A stretch of 64,000 nucleotides of DNA from Chryseolinea soli. Lineage in GTDB: Bacteria; Bacteroidota; Bacteroidia; Cytophagales; Cyclobacteriaceae. The notes below the pieces were generated by a model that saw only the letters and a list, made by a program, of their open reading frames with translations, was not told the origin of the DNA and did no database searches. The translations under genes and the position numbers were made by a program. Position 1 is the first letter of the stretch. Each line of letters opens with the position of its first letter. The stretch covers positions 2,232,001 to 2,296,000 of the forward strand of contig NZ_CP032382.1 in assembly GCF_003589925.1 (NCBI RefSeq), read 5' to 3'. Below, piece by piece: positions 26,720 to 36,778 of the stretch.

Positions 26720-27823
26720 ATGGACGAAAAGATTAGTCTGGAAGCCATCGCCCTCTATGGCGATGCCTACGCCGACAAAGTGCTGAAGGGATTCTTTGCC
26801 TCGAAGGAAAAAATCACGGGACAGGAAATTCTGTCGCTGTGCAACGTACAGCAGGTAAATCTTTTTATCGTGCGCGAGCTGTTCAAGGCGTGGCGGGAGG
26901 AGACCAAGAAGCTGAAAAGCGCCTACTTCGACTATGAGAACGAAGAAGTGAAGGATTCGCTTGAGAATTTAATGCGGGTGTTGTCGCAAAACATTTCCAT
27001 CGGCCAGGCCCACTTTGCGCCCTTGTTGAAAAAGGCCGTGAGCCAGGCCCTGCTGGCCGTGTTCGATCCCTACGATTTCTTTGCCATGGTCTTGGCCGGA
27101 AAAAACAATAAACTGGAAGTGGCGCCCTTTCGTGAAGAGATCAAGTACCTGAAAATAAATAAGGCGCCGCTGGAGCGCATGTTGCAAAAACTGGAAGAAA
27201 GGGATGTGAAGGAAATCTCCGGAAACGAAGCCTTTGCCATCCTGGACCAGATCCTGGAAGAAGTGAACTTCAACCCGGAAGATGTGGAGGAATACCTGGA
27301 AAAATTCTCTGCTGTGGTGCCCCTGGACGCAAACAAATTTTATGTGTCCAAAATGCAGGCTCCCGAATTCACGGCGCCGCCCACGACTCCCAGACCCACA
27401 CCTCCGGCCAGCCCGCAACCAGGCCAGCCGTTGATCACGCCGCTGGTAAAAGAAACACCTGCACCCGAGCCTCCTAAACCCGCGCCGCAGCCTCCCAAGC
27501 CAGCGCCCGAGCCAAAGCCCCCGGTGCCCCAGCCCTCGCTGAACGAATCCATCAAGCAACAGCCCCGCGCGGCGGTGATCGACAATTTTCAAAAGATCGG
27601 GAAGATCAAAGACAGCCTCACCATCAACCAAAAATTCATGTTCACCAAGGTGCTCTTTCACGGTGACTTCGAATTGTTCAGCCGCGCCATCGACCAACTC
27701 GATCGGTACGACAACATCAAAGGGGCTATGCGCTACATCGAAGAAGAACACGCCGCCGGTTGGGACCACGACAGCGAAGAGTTTCATGAATTTATGGAGC
27801 TGGTGGAAAGACGATTCCTGTAA
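26720..27823 (+). CDS. Uncharacterised two-domain protein with proline-rich linker
   Basis: 367 residues without a signal peptide or membrane segment. An alpha-helical N-terminal domain (about 1-210) is joined by a Pro/Ala/Lys linker (about 216-275) to a C-terminal domain of about 90 residues. That domain holds SLTINQKFMFTKVLFHGD and FHEFMELVERRFL. The C-terminal block looks well structured and I recall similar tails in other Cytophagales, but no function is known to me. A TAACTTTA box at 26682-26689 may be its promoter. Divergent from the ferredoxin gene. Confidence 0.75.
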   Translation: MDEKISLEAIALYGDAYADKVLKGFFASKEKITGQEILSLCNVQQVNLFIVRELFKAWREETKKLKSAYFDYENEEVKDSLENLMRVLSQNISIGQAHFAPLLKKAVSQALLAVFDPYDFFAMVLAGKNNKLEVAPFREEIKYLKINKAPLERMLQKLEERDVKEISGNEAFAILDQILEEVNFNPEDVEEYLEKFSAVVPLDANKFYVSKMQAPEFTAPPTTPRPTPPASPQPGQPLITPLVKETPAPEPPKPAPQPPKPAPEPKPPVPQPSLNESIKQQPRAAVIDNFQKIGKIKDSLTINQKFMFTKVLFHGDFELFSRAIDQLDRYDNIKGAMRYIEEEHAAGWDHDSEEFHEFMELVERRFL

Positions 27824-27880
27824 ACACCACCCGCAAAGTCCTTTCCCGGCATCTTTCATTTTATCACCTAACCTAAACCG

Positions 27881-28567
27881 ATGGAAAAACTCTTCAAGAT
27901 TGTTCTGTTCCTTCATATTTCCGGAGGCGCCATCGGATTGATCGCCGGCACCATCAACATCATCAAAAGCAAGGGCGACAGGCTTCATCGCAGGGTGGGC
28001 AAGGCCTTTCTTTTTGCCATGATCACGGCGGGAGCATCTTCTCTGTTGTTATCGGCGCTGCATCCCAATTATTTCCTATTCATGGTGGGCGTGTTCACAT
28101 TGTACCTGGTCGGCACGGGTGAGCGTTACCTGTATCTGAAAAAGCTTGGCGAAGGCCAACAGCCGGCGGTGATCGACTGGATCCTTACCCTGAGCATGAT
28201 TGTCTTCGGTTTCGGATTTATGGGATTGGGTGCGTATCAGTTATGGAAGGGAGAACAGTTTGGCGTAGTCTTCCTCGTTTTTGGATTTTTTGGTCTGAGG
28301 CTCGCACAAAAAGATGTGCGCTATTATCGGCATACCATAGACAGCAAAAGATTCTGGCTCGTTGCGCATTTGCAACGAATGATCGGCTGCTACATCGCGG
28401 CACTCACAGCATTTCTTGTGGTGAACAACAACACGTTCGCACCGCCCCTCGTCGCCTGGCTTTCCCCTACAGTAATTTTGGTACCACTCATCGTGCGCTG
28501 GTCGCGACACCATCGCGGTGAAATGATCCCGGTACCTGCGGCCGCCGAAAGCGAAACAAAGAAATAG
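27881..28567 (+). CDS. Membrane protein, DUF2306-like
   Basis: 228 residues with about seven hydrophobic helices. Histidines lie at the ends of helices (LHISGGAIGLIAGT, HRRVGKAFLF, HLQRMIGCYIAAL), a pattern seen in DUF2306-like and some haem-binding membrane proteins. Function is unknown. It begins 57 bp after the previous gene and may share its transcript. It ends 12 bp from the convergent rodA stop. Confidence 0.7.
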   Translation: MEKLFKIVLFLHISGGAIGLIAGTINIIKSKGDRLHRRVGKAFLFAMITAGASSLLLSALHPNYFLFMVGVFTLYLVGTGERYLYLKKLGEGQQPAVIDWILTLSMIVFGFGFMGLGAYQLWKGEQFGVVFLVFGFFGLRLAQKDVRYYRHTIDSKRFWLVAHLQRMIGCYIAALTAFLVVNNNTFAPPLVAWLSPTVILVPLIVRWSRHHRGEMIPVPAAAESETKK

Positions 28568-28579
28568 ATAGAGGAAACG

Positions 28580-29854
28580 TTAGATCCGCTGCAATACTTG
28601 CATCCGGTGAATGTCCAGCTTGAGCAGGATAAACAACAGGATCGTAAAGCCCCACAACGAAGATCCGCCATAGCTAAAGAACGGCAATGGAATCCCGATC
28701 ACAGGGAACAACCCGATGGTCATCCCGATGTTGACGGCGAAGTGGAAAAAGAAAATGCACGCCACCGAATAGCCATACACCCGCGCAAAGCGATTTTTCT
28801 GTCGCTCCGCCAAAAACACAATCCTCAGCAGCAACCCTACGAAGAGGGCCATGATGAAGAGGCTTCCCAGCCAGCCGTGCTCCTCGCCGATCGTGCAGAA
28901 AATAAAGTCGGTGCTCTGCTCGGGCACGAAGTCGAACTTGGTTTGTGTGCCTTTCAAAAATCCTTTCCCCAGGAATCCGCCGCTGCCGATGGCGATCTTT
29001 GACTGGGTCACGTTCCATCCAAATCCAAGCGGGTCGGCATCGGGATTGATGAGTGCCTTGATCCGGTTTTGTTGGTGGGGGCGCAACACGTTCGTCACCA
29101 CGTAATCCACGCTCTTGATCACCCCGCACAAAGCGAAAGCTATGATCGTGAGTGTGGCAATACGCTTTGGCTTTTTCTTGCCCATGATAATGGCTACGAG
29201 CAGTGCAATAACGATCGCGCCGAACAGGTAGTATGACTTGACCAGCAGCGTGAGGATAAAGATCGCTGCTGCAGCCACGCCACAAATGATTAGCATCGGC
29301 GACATGCCTTCGCGGAAAAAGACTAACGTGAAAACGGTGAACACCAGTGCGGTACCCGTATCCTTTTGCAACAGGATGAGCAACATCGATGCCCCGATCA
29401 TGGCAAAGAGAATGATCTGGTTGCGCAATTGGTCCATCCTAAACCCAACGGAACCGATATACTTGGCCACGGCCAGCGCCGTGGCGAATTTGGCGAACTC
29501 CGAAGGTTGAACACCAAACGATCCAATGCCCAACCAAGCCTTGTTACCACCCACTTCTTTTCCGATGATCGGCACCAGCAACAACAGGAAGAGGATCGCC
29601 CCATAGATGACATACGCGAAGGTTTCGTAAAACCGCATGTCGATGATGAGAATGGCCAGGATAATAAAAATAGAACCAACAATGAAAATAAGTTGCCGCC
29701 CCGAGTTGATATCGACATTGAAGATCGAAATGCTCTTGGCCTGGTCGTAGGTAACCGCGTAGATGTTGATCCATCCCAGGAAGACAATGGCGAAATAGAG
29801 CGCCACGGTCACCCAATCCATCTTGTCGGATATGATGTCGTTGTTGTTTCTCAT
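28580..29854 (-). CDS. rodA: Rod-shape SEDS glycosyltransferase RodA
   Basis: 424 residues, about ten membrane helices, SEDS family. Polymerises lipid II for cell elongation together with PBP2. Conserved patches include GNKAWLGIGSFGVQPSEFAK, LQKDTGTALVFTV, the loop GWNVTQSKIAIGSGG and the C-terminal GIPLPFFSYGGSS. The start overlaps the mrdA stop by one base (TGATG), so the two are co-translated. Last gene of the elongation cluster. Confidence 0.96.
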   Translation of the reverse strand: MRNNNDIISDKMDWVTVALYFAIVFLGWINIYAVTYDQAKSISIFNVDINSGRQLIFIVGSIFIILAILIIDMRFYETFAYVIYGAILFLLLLVPIIGKEVGGNKAWLGIGSFGVQPSEFAKFATALAVAKYIGSVGFRMDQLRNQIILFAMIGASMLLILLQKDTGTALVFTVFTLVFFREGMSPMLIICGVAAAAIFILTLLVKSYYLFGAIVIALLVAIIMGKKKPKRIATLTIIAFALCGVIKSVDYVVTNVLRPHQQNRIKALINPDADPLGFGWNVTQSKIAIGSGGFLGKGFLKGTQTKFDFVPEQSTDFIFCTIGEEHGWLGSLFIMALFVGLLLRIVFLAERQKNRFARVYGYSVACIFFFHFAVNIGMTIGLFPVIGIPLPFFSYGGSSLWGFTILLFILLKLDIHRMQVLQRI

Positions 29855-31668
29855 CAGTTCAGGAATTTTCCTTTCAACACATATTCCTCGATTTGCGGAC
29901 GCTGCGTGGCGCCGTACAAGTATTTCTCAATCATCAAACTGGCGATAGAGGCCGCGGAACGTCCACCCTGACCGGCGGATTCAACATACACAGAAACGGC
30001 GATCCGCGGATTTTCTTTCGGAGCGAAGGCAATGAACACGGCGTGCGCAGGCTTCGGATCGTTCTGAACGGTTCCGGTCTTGCCACACACAATAACATCT
30101 TTCAGTTTGGCCCGGTACTGGCCCGTTCCCTCTTCCACCACGCGCTGCATCGCGTCGGCCGCTACCCTGAAGTACATCGAATCGATGGTAGTGTAGTGCT
30201 TTTCTATATACGCAGGCAAGGGTTTGCCGGAATTGCCAATGGACTTCACGAGATGTGGCGTGATGTAATATCCTTTGTTGGCCACTGTGGCCGCAAAGTT
30301 GGCCATCTGTAGCGGCACCACGAGGTTTTCGCCCTCACCGATCGCGATGGAGTAAATGTTTGAAAATTTCCAGGGCCGCCCACCATAGGCACGGTCGTAG
30401 AAGGCCGGGCTGGGTACCAATCCGTTTTTCTCGTTTGGCAAATCAATGCCAAGGCGCTTTCCAAAACCGAAACTGCCGATGTGCTTGTCCCATTCGGCCA
30501 GACCGATGCGCGTGTCGTCGAACGGATTGTTGGACTTGCCCTTGTTCAGCATGCGGCGGAGCACGTCGCGGAAATAGGGGTTACAAGAGTTGGTGATGGC
30601 CCCGCGCAGGTCCTCATTGGTATGTGGGCCGTGGCAGTCGATGATGGAACGGTCGCAGCGGATGCGCGTCTCCGGTGTGATCACCCCTTCCTGCAAGGCC
30701 ACCATGGCCTGCGCAATTTTGAAGATGGATCCGGGACGGTACTGGGCCATGAGGGGCCGGTTGAACAGCGGCTTCATGGTATCATTGCTGATGAGCACGA
30801 AGTTGGAGCTGTAGTTCTTTCCCGTCAACAGCGTGGGATCATAGGATGGACCGGAGACCATGGACAAAATCTCGCCCGTGCTCGGTTCGATGGCGATAAT
30901 ACTTCCGGATTTCCCCTTCATGAGGTATTCGCCGTATTTCTGAAGCTCCAGGTCGAGGGTCGTAGTTAAGTCCTGGCCTGGGGTGGACAAGGTGTCCATT
31001 TCGCCGTCGCGGAAAGATCCTTTTTCGATGCCATCAACGTTCCGGAGTTTGAAACGCACGCCGCGGGTGCCGCGGAGGTATTGCTCGTAATAGGCCTCGA
31101 TGCCGCTTTGGCCGATGTAGTCACCTTGTTTATAGATGCCGGTTTTATCTTTTTCCAGTTTTGTTTTCGAGATCTCGCTCACATACCCAATGGCATTGGC
31201 CGCCGCCTGGGCGTTATAGGCGCGCGTGGTACGGGCCTGGATGTAGAAGCCGGGAAACTCGTCGATGTTGTCTTCGATCTTGGCAAAGTCGCGTGCGGAA
31301 AGTTTCGTCAGGAAGATGGTGGGTTTTACCGGGGAATATTCCTTTTTCAGCTTCAATTCTTTGAAGGTTTGAAGCAGCTCTGCACGGGTGAGCGAAAAGA
31401 CATCGAGGAAACGGGCGGTGTCCAGGTTCTTCACTTCGCGGTGGATGATCTGGAGATCGAATTCGGGTGTGTTATATACAATGAGCTTGCCGTGGCGGTC
31501 GCGGATCAGGCCGCGCACGGGATAGTCGATCTGGCGTAAGATGGCGTTGCTGTTAGCCAACTGGGCATAGCGGTCGTCCAGCACCTGGATAAAGAAAAGT
31601 TTCACCAGGAAGATGAGGGCCACCAGCACAAAGACGATCTGAATTATTTCTTTCCTGCCTTCATTCAT
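29854..31668 (-). CDS. mrdA: Penicillin-binding protein 2 (transpeptidase)
   Basis: 604 residues. One N-terminal membrane anchor is followed by the PBP dimerisation domain and a transpeptidase domain with S314-x-x-K317 (PGSIFKIAQ), S361-C-N363 (TNSCNP) and K529-T-G531 (CGKTGTVQND). Cross-links peptidoglycan during side-wall growth with RodA and MreBCD. It lies 71 bp after mreD and overlaps rodA. Confidence 0.96.
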   Translation of the reverse strand: MNEGRKEIIQIVFVLVALIFLVKLFFIQVLDDRYAQLANSNAILRQIDYPVRGLIRDRHGKLIVYNTPEFDLQIIHREVKNLDTARFLDVFSLTRAELLQTFKELKLKKEYSPVKPTIFLTKLSARDFAKIEDNIDEFPGFYIQARTTRAYNAQAAANAIGYVSEISKTKLEKDKTGIYKQGDYIGQSGIEAYYEQYLRGTRGVRFKLRNVDGIEKGSFRDGEMDTLSTPGQDLTTTLDLELQKYGEYLMKGKSGSIIAIEPSTGEILSMVSGPSYDPTLLTGKNYSSNFVLISNDTMKPLFNRPLMAQYRPGSIFKIAQAMVALQEGVITPETRIRCDRSIIDCHGPHTNEDLRGAITNSCNPYFRDVLRRMLNKGKSNNPFDDTRIGLAEWDKHIGSFGFGKRLGIDLPNEKNGLVPSPAFYDRAYGGRPWKFSNIYSIAIGEGENLVVPLQMANFAATVANKGYYITPHLVKSIGNSGKPLPAYIEKHYTTIDSMYFRVAADAMQRVVEEGTGQYRAKLKDVIVCGKTGTVQNDPKPAHAVFIAFAPKENPRIAVSVYVESAGQGGRSAASIASLMIEKYLYGATQRPQIEEYVLKGKFLN

Positions 31669-31739
31669 TTTTCGACAAAATTTTAAATCCTTCTACCGGG
31701 CGTAAAAAAAATACAAAGGACACATGTCGCGCGCAAAGC

Positions 31740-32252
31740 TTAGCGACCTCTTCCGCTGGGGAACAAGAACTGCGCAATTAAAATTACAAACAAAGTAAAA
31801 AAAGTGCTGGTAATTGCTTTCCACAGCGTGAACCAAAACATACCGAAGCCACCGGCCTCTATATAGAACAGCACCACGTGGTGCAGGAACAGCATGGGTG
31901 TGATGTAGACCACGAACCATTGCGCGCCATACGACAGCGAAGGTACGGCACCGCTGTCGTAACCGCCTTGCGGTGTAAGATTATTGAGCCAATAGTTGCG
32001 CACGTACATAATGAGCACGCAGGCGAATGCGTGCTGCCCGATGCTCTCGTAAAAGAGGTCTACCGTGAAGCCCATCATAAACCCGATGCCCATCAGGATG
32101 AGCGGGTTGGTTTCCACGGGGAGCACCAGCAGATAGGCCACATACAAAAAACAAAAGGCGGTGTGCCACAGCACCACGTTTTGCAGGATCAATACCTGGT
32201 AGAACAGGTAAATGAAAAAGGATATGATGCTTAAGATGCTGAACCTGCTCAT
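31740..32252 (-). CDS. mreD: Rod shape-determining protein MreD
   Basis: 170 residues, five or six membrane helices. It carries the conserved stretch GFMMGFTVDLFYESIGQHAF, typical of Bacteroidota MreD. Links MreC to the elongasome in the inner membrane. Overlaps mreC by 4 bp (ATGA). Confidence 0.9.
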   Translation of the reverse strand: MSRFSILSIISFFIYLFYQVLILQNVVLWHTAFCFLYVAYLLVLPVETNPLILMGIGFMMGFTVDLFYESIGQHAFACVLIMYVRNYWLNNLTPQGGYDSGAVPSLSYGAQWFVVYITPMLFLHHVVLFYIEAGGFGMFWFTLWKAITSTFFTLFVILIAQFLFPSGRGR

Positions 32253-33091
32253 CGTTCCAGTTTAAGAATAACCTGTTCCACCGAATCCTGCTCTTGCTGC
32301 AGATTGTTTTTGACCAGGGTCACGAAAGACAGCTTCCGGAAGTCCTGGCTCAGTTTCACCTGCAGGTCATAGAAAAGCGCTCCATTGCGAAGCTTCACAT
32401 CGTCCACCACACCGATCATGACGCCTTCGGGGAAGATGGCATTGAAGCCGGAGGTGACCACCGAATCGCCCACGATGGGCTTGACGTGGGGTGGAATGTA
32501 TTTTAGGATGATATGATCCGGATCGCTGCCTTGCCATTGCACGGTGCCGAAATCGCCGGTGCGCTTCAGCAGCGCCGACACCATCCAGTCGATGTGCAAA
32601 ATGGAGGTGACCACGCTGTAGTGGCTGGACACGGTTTTTACTTTGCCCACCACGCCCAAAGGACTGATCACGCCCATGCCCGCTTCCAGGCCGGCGTCTC
32701 TCCCCTTGTCGATGGTGATGTAGTTTTTAAAGAAGTCAACATGGTTGTTGACCACCTTGGCGCTGATGAAATCGTATTGTTTCACCATCACCGAGTCGCG
32801 GATGGTCAGTGAATCCAGGGGATAGACCAGGGGATGCCCGGGACGGCCCAGCTGCTTTTTAAGGGCGGCGTTTTCTTCGGCCAGCATCCGGTTCACTTCG
32901 CTAAGCTGGAAATAGTCGCGCACCCCTTGCGAGAAGTTGTTCATGGTGGCGACGAGCCCATTGGAGGAATTAAAGAACTTGGTGCCCTGGTACTGATTGT
33001 TCTGCACGATCAGCCAGGCGCAAAAAATCTCTAATGCTAGAAAGGAAAAAAAGGCGCGGTTTTGATAAACAAACAGAAGGAGCCGCTCCAT
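32249..33091 (-). CDS. mreC: Rod shape-determining protein MreC
   Basis: 280 residues. One N-terminal membrane segment is followed by a coiled coil (about 60-90) and the two beta domains of MreC (AKVVNNHVDFFKNYITIDKG, MGVISPLGVVGKV). Periplasmic scaffold that activates PBP2/RodA. Three bases separate it from mreB. Confidence 0.94.
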   Translation of the reverse strand: MERLLLFVYQNRAFFSFLALEIFCAWLIVQNNQYQGTKFFNSSNGLVATMNNFSQGVRDYFQLSEVNRMLAEENAALKKQLGRPGHPLVYPLDSLTIRDSVMVKQYDFISAKVVNNHVDFFKNYITIDKGRDAGLEAGMGVISPLGVVGKVKTVSSHYSVVTSILHIDWMVSALLKRTGDFGTVQWQGSDPDHIILKYIPPHVKPIVGDSVVTSGFNAIFPEGVMIGVVDDVKLRNGALFYDLQVKLSQDFRKLSFVTLVKNNLQQEQDSVEQVILKLER

Positions 33092-33094
33092 GTC

Positions 33095-34120
33095 TTACGT
33101 CATCAATACTGCACGATATTGTTGAATATTTTTCAAGGTCTGGCCGGTGCCGCGAACCACGGCACGCAGCGGATCGTCTGCCACGTGAATGGGCAACTTG
33201 GTCTTTAAGGCCAGGCGCTTGTCGAGCCCGCGCAACAAAGCTCCTCCACCCGTCAGGTAGATGCCACGTTCGTAGATGTCGGCCGACAATTCCGGGGGTG
33301 AGGTCTCCAACGCTTTCAATACGGCTTCCTCCAGTTTGGAAACGGATTTGTCGAGTGCGAAAGCAATTTCAGAATAGCTGATCTTGATGGTCTTGGGGAT
33401 ACCGGTCATGAGATCGCGACCGCGGATCTCGTAGTCCGGGGGGCCGTCATCGAGTTCCGTCAAGGCCGAACCTACTTCGATCTTCACTTTCTCGGCAGAG
33501 CGCTCGCCGATCAGCAGGTTGTGCTGGCGGCGCATATAGTCCAGGATGTCGCGGTTGAAGGTGTCGCCGGCGACGCGGATTGACTGGTCGCATACGATCC
33601 CCGAAAGGGCGATCACCGCGATGTCGGTAGTTCCTCCACCGATGTCGACGATCATATTGCCGATGGGTTGCTCGATATCGATGCCCGTGCCGATGGCGGC
33701 AGCAATGGGTTCATAGATCATATATACTTCCTTGGCGCCGGCATGTTCGGCCGAGTCGCGCACGGCGCGCTTCTCCACTTCGGTGATGCCCGAGGGAATA
33801 CAGATCACCATGCGGTATGACGGTGGGAACAGGCGTTTGCCCGTGTCGATCATTTTGATGAGACCGCGGATCATCATCTCGGCTGCCTGGAAGTCGGCAA
33901 TCACGCCTTCTTTCAAGGGGCGGATGGTCTTGATGTGATCGTGGGTCTTTTCATGCATTTGCATAGCCTCCCGGCCGATGGCCAGAACTTTCGTATTCAC
34001 TTTGTCGAGCGCGATGATGGAGGGCTCATCGACTACGATCTTATCTTTGTAGATAATCAGGGTGTTTGCAGTGCCCAGGTCTATCGCAATATCGCTGGTG
34101 AAGAAGTCAAAAAATGCCAT
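33095..34120 (-). CDS. mreB: Actin-like cell-shape protein MreB
   Basis: 341 residues. ATP-binding loops are DLGTANTLIIYKD near residue 15 and DIGGGTTDIAVIAL near 160, with the late TGGGALLRGLDKRL motif. Forms membrane filaments that guide lateral wall synthesis. It heads the mreBCD-mrdA-rodA block. A 185-bp gap separates it from purH; a CAATTTTG string there is one base from a -7 box. Confidence 0.97.
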   Translation of the reverse strand: MAFFDFFTSDIAIDLGTANTLIIYKDKIVVDEPSIIALDKVNTKVLAIGREAMQMHEKTHDHIKTIRPLKEGVIADFQAAEMMIRGLIKMIDTGKRLFPPSYRMVICIPSGITEVEKRAVRDSAEHAGAKEVYMIYEPIAAAIGTGIDIEQPIGNMIVDIGGGTTDIAVIALSGIVCDQSIRVAGDTFNRDILDYMRRQHNLLIGERSAEKVKIEVGSALTELDDGPPDYEIRGRDLMTGIPKTIKISYSEIAFALDKSVSKLEEAVLKALETSPPELSADIYERGIYLTGGGALLRGLDKRLALKTKLPIHVADDPLRAVVRGTGQTLKNIQQYRAVLMT

Positions 34121-34305
34121 GTATGTCTTTTGCCTATTGTTAAAAGTAGTGAACGCCTGATATACTGGAGGGTAAAACGCAAAATTGCATTTAATTTACC
34201 AAATTAAAGATTTACGCTTCAAAAATGTAAGTTTTTTAGCGCCAGTAAAAATAATTTATCGCTCGGAACTTACACTCGAAGAAGTAATCAACAACTACAA
34301 CATTA

Positions 34306-35832
34306 TTAGTGTTTGAAGTGTCGGATGCCGGTGAAGACCATGGCCATTTCGTGTTGGTCACAAAAGGCAATAGAATCCTGATCCTTCACCGAACCCCCGG
34401 GTTGAATGACCGCCCTGATCCCATGTTGTTGAGCAATTTCCACACAATCCGGGAAAGGGAAGAAAGCATCCGAAGCCATCACCGCACCGTTGAGCGCGAA
34501 GCCAAACGCGGCCGCCTTCTCGATCGCTTGCTTCAAAGCGTCCACGCGCGAGGTCTGCCCCACGCCACTGGCGACAAGTTGTCCGTCAACTGCCAGGATG
34601 ATCGTGTTGGACTTGGTGTGTTTGCAGATCTTGCTGGCAAACAACAGGGCGTCTACCTCCTGGGCGCTCGGTACACGCTTCGTCACAACCTTCAGATCTT
34701 CCTTGGCGTCGGTCTTTAGGTCGAGGTCTTGCTCGATCACGCCGTTGAGGATGCTCTTATATTGAATGGTTTCCTTCAGCGACTGTTTTTGCAGCAGGAG
34801 CATCCGGTTCTTTTTCGATTTCAACAAGGCCAAGGCGTCCTCGTCGTATGCCGGGGCGATGAGGATCTCGAAGAAAAGTTTGTTGATCTCCTCGGCGGAG
34901 GCCAGGTCGATCTTCTTGTTCGTGGCCAGCACACCACCAAAAGCAGAAAGGGTGTCGGCCTGGAAGGCTTTCAGATAGGCTTCCTTTACCGTGGGGGCTA
35001 CCGCCACACCACAAGCATTGGTGTGTTTGATGATGACAAACGCGGTCTCGCCATCGAATTCCTTCACCAGGTTCACGGCGGCGTCTACGTCGACAAGATT
35101 GTTATAGGAGAGCTCTTTGCCATTCAATTGCTCGAACAAACCGTCGAGATCACCATAGAAGGTCCCCCGCTGGTGGGGGTTCTCGCCGTAGCGGAGGGTG
35201 CGCCCGTCGGGGATGCTCTTCTTGAAACCGGGGAATTGGAATTCCTGGTTGAAGTAGTTGAAGATGGCCGTGTCATAGTGCGATGTGACGTCGAAGGCCA
35301 TGGCGGCAAACTTTTTCCGCTCCGCCAGCGAGGTCGTGCCGTTGCCTGACTGCAGCAGATTCAGCAAGGCGCCGTAGTGCTTGCGCGACGAGACGATGAG
35401 CACATCCTGGAAATTTTTGGCCGCGCCGCGGATCAGCGAAATGCCGCCGATATCGATCTTCTCAATAATATCTTCTTCACTACCCCCTTTGGCCACCGTT
35501 TCTTCAAAGGGATATAAGTCCACGATGACAAGGTCCAAGGGCGCAATGTTGAATTCCTGGGCCTGTTTCAGATCACCCGAATCTTCACGCCGGTAAAGGA
35601 TTCCTCCAAAAACGGCGGGGTGTAGGGTCTTCACGCGACCCCCAAAAATGGAGGGATAGCCCGTGAGTTTCTCCACCGGCACCACCGGGTAGCCGAGCTT
35701 CTCAATAAATTCCTGCGTGCCCCCGGTCGACACAAACTCCACGCCTTGCTTGGCCAGCGTGTGAACGATGGGTTCCAGATTGTCTTTATAGAAAACAGAA
35801 ATGAGGGCGCGGGTGATCTTGCGGCTGGACAT
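34306..35832 (-). CDS. purH: Bifunctional AICAR formyltransferase/IMP cyclohydrolase
   Basis: 508 residues doing the last two steps of IMP synthesis. The N-terminal MGS-like cyclohydrolase domain has STGGTQEFIEKLGYPVVPV and GGRVKTLHPAVFGGIL. The C-terminal formyltransferase domain has RYGENPHQRGTFY, the catalytic IKHTNACGVA and a SDAFFPFPD strand. Shorter than E. coli PurH but usual for the phylum. purN, an earlier purine enzyme, is about 9 kb away. Its promoter box is at 35871-35878. Confidence 0.97.
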   Translation of the reverse strand: MSSRKITRALISVFYKDNLEPIVHTLAKQGVEFVSTGGTQEFIEKLGYPVVPVEKLTGYPSIFGGRVKTLHPAVFGGILYRREDSGDLKQAQEFNIAPLDLVIVDLYPFEETVAKGGSEEDIIEKIDIGGISLIRGAAKNFQDVLIVSSRKHYGALLNLLQSGNGTTSLAERKKFAAMAFDVTSHYDTAIFNYFNQEFQFPGFKKSIPDGRTLRYGENPHQRGTFYGDLDGLFEQLNGKELSYNNLVDVDAAVNLVKEFDGETAFVIIKHTNACGVAVAPTVKEAYLKAFQADTLSAFGGVLATNKKIDLASAEEINKLFFEILIAPAYDEDALALLKSKKNRMLLLQKQSLKETIQYKSILNGVIEQDLDLKTDAKEDLKVVTKRVPSAQEVDALLFASKICKHTKSNTIILAVDGQLVASGVGQTSRVDALKQAIEKAAAFGFALNGAVMASDAFFPFPDCVEIAQQHGIRAVIQPGGSVKDQDSIAFCDQHEMAMVFTGIRHFKH

Positions 35833-35870
35833 GGAAGTTTATGAGATTAAAGCGTTTACAAATCGAGGTG

Positions 35871-35878
35871 CAAAAGTA
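35871..35878 (-). promoter_or_regulatory. -7 box (TACTTTTG) for purH
   Basis: Exact TAnnTTTG match 38 nt upstream of the purH ATG. Confidence 0.55.
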
Positions 35879-35947
35879 GGCGTTGCGCAACGAAATAGAA
35901 AACAGCCCCGAGAAATTTCCGGTCCTTCCCCTCAAGCCCGCGGGAGA

Positions 35948-36778
35948 TTATCCGGGGAGATAATCCGACTCTTCGTATTCCTCAAACTCGATCGTGAAAT
36001 CATCGGCGTCCATGAACGCCGGGAAGCGGTCGCGGAACGCCTGGAGTGCGTTGGCGCTGAGTTCGGTTGTGCGGATGGCTTCCATGCCTTCGTTGGTATA
36101 GATCGTGTCGCCTTTGGGACCGATCACCGACGAGTGGCCGTTATATTCAATGCCCTGGCCGTCCTGGCCGATGCGGTTCACGCCCACGATGTAGCTTAGG
36201 TTTTCAATGGCGCGGGCTTTTAAGAGCGTATCCCAAGCATCGATGCGGGTAATGGGCCAGTTGGCCACGTAGATGGCCGCATCATAGGAAAGCCTTTTCG
36301 AAGTGAGGTCCCACTTGTTGCGGCTCCACACCGGGAAGCGCAGGTCGTAGCAAACCAGGGGGCAGATCCTCCAACCGCGCCAGGTGCCGATGAGGAGGCT
36401 CTCGCCGGGCGCATAGGTTTTATGTTCGTTGGCCATCCGGAAAAGGTGGCGCTTGTCGTAAGTCTTAAAATTTCCGCCCGGCTCCATCCACAGCAAACGG
36501 TTGTAATAGCGGTCGTGGACCGTCACAATATAGCTGCCCAGGATGAGCGCGCCGGTTTGATCGGCCATCTGCTTCATCCATTTGAAGGTGCGCATGTTCA
36601 TGTGTTCGGCATATTTCTGTGCCGACATCGTGAATCCGGTCGTGAACATTTCCGGGAGCACGATCACGTCCGTCGAGCCACTGATCTGCCAGATCTTCTC
36701 CTCGAACGACGACAAATTGGCGTCGACGTCTTCCCAGTGAATATCCGACTGAATTAAGGTGATTTTTAAGTCGTGCAT
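35948..36778 (-). CDS. Omega-amidase, nitrilase superfamily (YafV/Nit2 type)
   Basis: 276 residues with the catalytic triad E43 (LPEMFTTGF), K109 (YDKRHLF) and C143 (VCYDLRFPVW). The YDKRHLFRMANEH and CYDLRFP strings mark the omega-amidase branch, which hydrolyses 2-oxoglutaramate or 2-oxosuccinamate. The neighbouring aminotransferase is of the type that uses glutamine and makes 2-oxoglutaramate, so the two genes probably act in sequence. Confidence 0.9.
   Translation of the reverse strand: MHDLKITLIQSDIHWEDVDANLSSFEEKIWQISGSTDVIVLPEMFTTGFTMSAQKYAEHMNMRTFKWMKQMADQTGALILGSYIVTVHDRYYNRLLWMEPGGNFKTYDKRHLFRMANEHKTYAPGESLLIGTWRGWRICPLVCYDLRFPVWSRNKWDLTSKRLSYDAAIYVANWPITRIDAWDTLLKARAIENLSYIVGVNRIGQDGQGIEYNGHSSVIGPKGDTIYTNEGMEAIRTTELSANALQAFRDRFPAFMDADDFTIEFEEYEESDYLPG

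Noticed and set aside
26969..27988. 339-codon minus-strand frame opposite the proline-rich protein
   Set aside because: Composition is that of a reversed Pro-rich gene (Gly/Arg-rich) and no family was recognised. The sense frame has a coherent two-domain layout.
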